Made by a program: the position numbers and the translations under genes. A stretch of DNA of 25,418 bases from contig CAZQXS010000047.1 of NCBI GenBank assembly GCA_964597275.1, forward strand, positions 1 to 25,418, given 5' to 3'. Source of the stretch: UBA8110 sp964597275. GTDB taxonomy: Bacteria > SAR324 > NAC60-12. The notes beneath the pieces were generated by a model. It searched no databases, was not told the DNA's origin, and saw only the letters and a program-made list of their open reading frames with translations. The first letter of the stretch is position 1. Each line of letters starts with the position of its first letter. Of this stretch, positions 22,558 to 25,418 are shown one piece after another.

Positions 22558-23292
22558 ATGCCGGAAAAACCGATCATGACGCAAGCCTCCGAGGTCCGTG
22601 CCCTCGCCTTTGACATGTTTGGGACGGTGGTGGACTGGCGCGGAAGCATCATCGCCGAAGGTGAGCAACTCAACCGCGAGTGGGGGGTGTCCGTGGATTG
22701 GGCGGAGTTTGCCGATGCGTGGCGTTCGCGCTACCAGCCCTCGATGGAAGAAGTGCGTTCTGGCAGACGACCGTGGACGATTCTTGATGTGTTGCACCGC
22801 GAAAGCCTCGACGCCCTGCTGGAGCCGTTTGGCATCCGGGGTTTGAGCGAGGCACAGGTGGATCACCTCAACTGCGTTTGGCACCGCTTGCAGCCATGGC
22901 CGGATTCGGTTCCCGGACTCACGCGGCTCCGCAAAAACTACACGCTGGCGACCCTTTCCAACGGCAACGTCGCCCTGCTGGTCAACATGTCGAAAAACGC
23001 CGGGCTCCCGTGGGATGCCGTGCTGGGGGCGGAGGTGGCGCGGCACTTCAAGCCGCAGCCTGAAGCCTACCTGAGTACGGCGCGGATGCTGGGGCTGCGT
23101 CCGGAGCAGTGCATGCTGGTGGCCGCGCACAACGGTGACTTGGTGGCCGCCGCTTCGCAGGGCTTCCGCACCGCCTTCATCCACCGCCCCACCGAGTACG
23201 GCCCGGAGCAAACCACCGACTTGGAGCCGAGTGCCGAGTTCGATTGGGTGGCCCGGAACATGGAAGACCTTGCTGACCAACTCGGTTGCTAG
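22558..23292 (+). CDS. HAD-family hydrolase, haloacid dehalogenase type II-like
   Basis: This is a 244-residue HAD superfamily enzyme. The nucleophile is D19 in AFDMFGTVVDWR, a signature close to L-2-haloacid dehalogenases (FDxFGTVxDW). Motif II is LSNGN, the motif III lysine is in HFKPQPEAY, and motif IV is the divergent VAAHNGDLVAA, also seen in type II dehalogenases. Substrate specificity is not proven by these motifs; phosphatase activity is possible. The ATG at 22558 abuts the upstream stop. An ATG at 22576 has a slightly better upstream GGAA and may be the true start. Confidence 0.92.
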   Translation: MPEKPIMTQASEVRALAFDMFGTVVDWRGSIIAEGEQLNREWGVSVDWAEFADAWRSRYQPSMEEVRSGRRPWTILDVLHRESLDALLEPFGIRGLSEAQVDHLNCVWHRLQPWPDSVPGLTRLRKNYTLATLSNGNVALLVNMSKNAGLPWDAVLGAEVARHFKPQPEAYLSTARMLGLRPEQCMLVAAHNGDLVAAASQGFRTAFIHRPTEYGPEQTTDLEPSAEFDWVARNMEDLADQLGC

Positions 23293-23322
23293 AGCATTTT
23301 CAGGGATTACGGATTCAAGATC

Positions 23323-23406
23323 GTCATTCCGGGCGGAGCGGAGCGCAGACCCGGAATCCAGAGCAAACGGCCGTGTGTACTGGATTCCCGCCTGCGCGGG
23401 AATGAC
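23323..23406. repeat. Palindromic interspersed element (REP/MITE-like), 84 bp
   Basis: The element begins GTCATTCC and ends GGAATGAC. An inner pair, GGAATCCAG (23353-23361) and CTGGATTCC (23380-23388), is also inverted. Each half can fold into its own hairpin, and the two halves are imperfect inverted copies around a spacer of about 18 bases. This layout is well known as an interspersed repeat in many proteobacteria. It fills half of the 165-base gap between the HAD gene and aroB. Confidence 0.75.
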
Positions 23407-23457
23407 AACAAGTGAACAGAGCTACTTTGAAGTATTGAATCACAATAGAGCCAACCA

Positions 23458-24594
23458 GTGCAAACCCTGACCATCACGCTGCCCGGACGCAGCTACGACA
23501 TCCGCATCGGCACGGAGATCGTGGATTCTGACCTCCCCCAAGCGGTGGCCGATTCCGGCACCTCCCATGCCGTGGTGGTCACGAACACCACCCTGCACGA
23601 CCTCTACCCCGACCGCATCGCCCACGCCCTGAGCGGCTGGAATGGGCGCGTGGACACCTGTGTGCTTCCGGACGGCGAGGAGTACAAGAATCTGGAAACG
23701 CTCAACCGGATTTTCGACTTCCTGATGGACGTGCGGGCCAACCGCAAGACGTTGCTGATCGCCTTTGGCGGCGGCGTGATCGGGGACATGGTGGGCTTTG
23801 CATCCGCAACCTTCATGCGCGGCATCCCGTTCCTGCAGGTGCCCACCACCCTGCTTGCGGACGTGGACAGCAGTGTGGGCGGCAAGACGGCGGTGAACCA
23901 TCCTCGCGGCAAGAACACGATTGGGGCCTTCAAGCAACCCGTCCACGTCTGCATGGACCTCGCGTTTCTGCGAACGTTGCCACCCCGCGAGTTTCTGGCG
24001 GGCTACTTCGAGTTGGCCAAGCACGGCTTCATCCACGACTCCGGGCTGTTTGCGGCGATGCAGGCCGGGCCGCTGGTGAACGCCGAGTACGACTACCGCG
24101 CCAGCGAGGCGGAGTTCCGGGAATTCTGGGAAACGACGATCACGCGCTCCTGCGGCGTGAAGGGCCGGGTGGTGGAGCAGGACGAAACCGAAACGGGCCT
24201 GCGGGCCACGCTGAATTTCGGCCACACGCTGGGGCACCTCATCGAAACCCACGCGGGCTATGGCACCTACCTCCACGGTGAGGCGGTCGGCACCGGAATG
24301 CTGTTCGCCGCCTACCTCTCCCGCCAGTCGGGGCATCTGCCGGAAGCCGACTGGTCGCAAATCCGCGAGTTCCTGCGGCCCCGGCTCACGCCTGTCGTGC
24401 TGCCTGCGCTCGACGCCGAGTCCTTCCAAACCCTCCTCCTCCACGACAAGAAAGCTGCCGCCGCCGGAGTGGACTTCATCCTGCTCCGCGCCTTGGGCGC
24501 AGGCTTCATCCAAAAAGCCACTCCGGTCGCCAACCTCTGGCCCGTCTTTCAGGACTTCACCGCCGAATTCCCAGAAGCCTGCCGGGTGGCGTAG
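23458..24594 (+). CDS. aroB: 3-dehydroquinate synthase
   Basis: AroB converts DAHP to 3-dehydroquinate, the second step of the shikimate pathway, with NAD and a divalent metal. The 378-residue protein has PDGEEYKNLET, the dinucleotide motif GGGVIGD (104-110), PTTLLADVDSSVGGKTAVNH, and metal ligands E185 (AGYFELAKHG), H256 (NFGHTLGH) and H273 (LHGEAVGTG). The E185 context differs slightly from the common AEVIKYG, but the ligand is kept. The start is a GTG at 23458 with a modest GAG upstream. It is separated from the preceding operon by the palindromic element, so it probably has its own promoter, which I could not place. Confidence 0.96.
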   Translation: MQTLTITLPGRSYDIRIGTEIVDSDLPQAVADSGTSHAVVVTNTTLHDLYPDRIAHALSGWNGRVDTCVLPDGEEYKNLETLNRIFDFLMDVRANRKTLLIAFGGGVIGDMVGFASATFMRGIPFLQVPTTLLADVDSSVGGKTAVNHPRGKNTIGAFKQPVHVCMDLAFLRTLPPREFLAGYFELAKHGFIHDSGLFAAMQAGPLVNAEYDYRASEAEFREFWETTITRSCGVKGRVVEQDETETGLRATLNFGHTLGHLIETHAGYGTYLHGEAVGTGMLFAAYLSRQSGHLPEADWSQIREFLRPRLTPVVLPALDAESFQTLLLHDKKAAAAGVDFILLRALGAGFIQKATPVANLWPVFQDFTAEFPEACRVA

Positions 24595-24652
24595 TTCTGC
24601 ATCACACACAATAAAAACTTGAGAACCCTCCGCAGATCAGGGACAGTTGTTA

Positions 24653-24672
24653 GTATATTCGTTGGTATATTC
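24653..24672. repeat. Tandem GTATATTC repeats ahead of a toxin-antitoxin operon
   Basis: GTATATTC occurs at 24653-24660 and again at 24665-24672, twelve bases apart, about one helical turn, 24 bases before the antitoxin start. Ribbon-helix-helix antitoxins often bind such repeats as dimers, so these may be the operator overlapping the promoter -10 region. Confidence 0.45.
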
Positions 24673-24695
24673 ACTGATCGAACCCAGAGGCTGAG

Positions 24696-24980
24696 ATGCA
24701 AGCAATATCGCTGAAACTGCCGGAGTCTGTGCTTCAAGCAAGCACGGAAGCCGCACAATCCTTGGGAATCAACCGCTCCGAATTCATTCGGCAGGCCATT
24801 CAGAATGAAACAAGGCGGATGCGCAAAAAACGCTTGGCGCAAGCCTGGGGAGAGTTGTCAAGGGATCCCCGCTTCATGGCCGAGTTTGAGGAGTGGGAGG
24901 CGTCAGCGGTTGCAGATGGCCTGGCTGACGAGGAGGCTGAGGGCTGGTTTTCCCTCCCTGAAGACAAGAGCACTCCATGA
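24696..24980 (+). CDS. Ribbon-helix-helix (CopG-type) antitoxin
   Basis: This is a 94-residue protein whose first 45 residues form a ribbon-helix-helix domain: strand AISLKLPESVL, helix QASTEAAQSLGI, then NRSEFIRQAIQNET. The remaining part is charged and acidic toward the end (VADGLADEEAEGWFSLPEDK), suited to binding a toxin. The ATG at 24696 has AGAGG five bases upstream. Its stop overlaps the start of the MazF-like gene (ATGA), so the pair forms a type II toxin-antitoxin operon. Confidence 0.92.
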   Translation: MQAISLKLPESVLQASTEAAQSLGINRSEFIRQAIQNETRRMRKKRLAQAWGELSRDPRFMAEFEEWEASAVADGLADEEAEGWFSLPEDKSTP

Positions 24981-25381
24981 GGCAGGGGGATATTGTGATC
25001 GCCCGGCTTGACCCTGCAAAGGGCGGGGAACTGGGGAAGCAAAGGCCCGTGGTTGTTTTGACCGGCACCGATTTCTTGGAGGCAAGGCCAAACCTGCTGT
25101 TGGTTTGCCCCTTGATGAGCACCTTTGATCCCAAATACACGGAATTTCTGGTGCCGATCCCTGCGAGAGCAGGGTTGGACCGCGACAGCTATGCGGCCAT
25201 CATCCAATGCCGCACCATCAGTCGGCAACGCATTTTAGCAAAGGGACGTGTGTTTGCACGTTGCACCCCTCTGGAGTTGGCAACGCTTTTGGATCACCTC
25301 TTGATGTTGACCAACGCCGAAGAAGTCCTGAGCCTCTCCCAATCCGCAGGTCAGGAGGTTCACTATAGTAATTCCGAATAA
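24977..25381 (+). CDS. mazF: MazF/PemK-family mRNA interferase toxin
   Basis: This is a 134-residue MazF/PemK family endoribonuclease. The N-terminal GDIVIARLDPAKGGELGKQR followed by PVVVLTG matches the family GDIxxxxxxPxxGxExxxxRPxxVL pattern, including the conserved Arg. The second half has VCPLMST and the QCRTISRQRI segment, corresponding to the Q-x-R-T/S motif that completes the active site. The C-terminal helix (ELATLLDHLLMLT) is present, so the toxin looks intact. The start is fixed by the ATGA overlap with the antitoxin gene. About 37 bases remain after it with no further gene. Confidence 0.93.
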   Translation: MRQGDIVIARLDPAKGGELGKQRPVVVLTGTDFLEARPNLLLVCPLMSTFDPKYTEFLVPIPARAGLDRDSYAAIIQCRTISRQRILAKGRVFARCTPLELATLLDHLLMLTNAEEVLSLSQSAGQEVHYSNSE

Positions 25382-25418
25382 GAACGAGACACTCCGTTGT
25401 AGGAGCGTCCCTTGGACG

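Noticed and set aside
21559..23280. Long minus-strand open frame opposite the flavoprotein and HAD genes
   Set aside because: Composition is His/Gln/Arg-rich and no family motif is seen; both genes on the other strand are well supported.
23440..24609. Long minus-strand open frame opposite aroB
   Set aside because: It is a shadow of aroB, whose catalytic residues are all present on the plus strand.
24595..24695. Search for a Rho-independent terminator after aroB
   Set aside because: No stem followed by a T-run is present.
1..25418. tRNA, rRNA, CRISPR arrays, transposases or prophage genes
   Set aside because: None could be recognised on either strand; both toxin-antitoxin pairs lack flanking integrase or clear attachment repeats.

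Overview
The window is a GC-rich (by eye near 60%), densely packed stretch of a Gram-negative bacterial chromosome. The Gram-negative call rests on an LpxH-type lipid A hydrolase, an outer-membrane lipoprotein resembling LolB, a type II secretion GspF protein, and an ABC importer whose binding protein has a Sec signal. I cannot name the organism. A proteobacterium, possibly a SAR324-like or other aquatic lineage, is only a guess. There are no rRNA or tRNA genes, no CRISPR array and no transposase. No gene-free stretch exceeds about 200 bases.

Left part (1 to about 6.9 kb) is a [NiFe]-hydrogenase locus. Reading on the minus strand, a small subunit of the actinobacterial-type (group 1h-like) family is followed by five tightly coupled small genes and then by the large subunit, which runs off the left edge. 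Each small gene encodes one N-terminal transmembrane helix and a short helical tail. The five tails share an Asn-Thr centred motif and look like divergent paralogues. The small subunit has no Tat signal and no C-terminal anchor, so these proteins are good candidates for docking a cytoplasmic hydrogenase to the membrane or its quinone pool. I recall that group 1l (Hyl) hydrogenases also have transmembrane proteins between S and L, so this is probably a member or relative of that group; a run of five is the notable part. Upstream lies hypF (minus strand), and diverging from it are hypC and an unassigned P-loop NTPase gene. The maturation genes hypA, hypB, hypD and hypE are not in the window.

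From 6.99 to 10.35 kb is a peptide/nickel-type ABC importer with a binding protein and two permeases but no ATPase gene beside them. From 10.4 to 13.9 kb the minus strand carries a short HPF-like ribosome hibernation factor, a 53-residue membrane protein, a CreA-family protein, a lone gspF and rarD. On the plus strand from 14.0 kb come a 33-residue membrane protein coupled to a LolB-like lipoprotein, then a Phd/VapC-type toxin-antitoxin pair that converges on an lpxH-like gene.

From 16.5 to 23.3 kb is a long plus-strand run, probably one or a few operons: proC, purA, a 65-residue acidic membrane protein, cobO, an MFS transporter, an ACT-domain protein, a dihydrolipoamide dehydrogenase-like enzyme and a HAD-family dehalogenase. 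An 84-bp palindromic interspersed element separates this run from aroB. The window ends with a ribbon-helix-helix/MazF toxin-antitoxin pair. The most interesting element is the hydrogenase with its five interposed single-helix membrane proteins.
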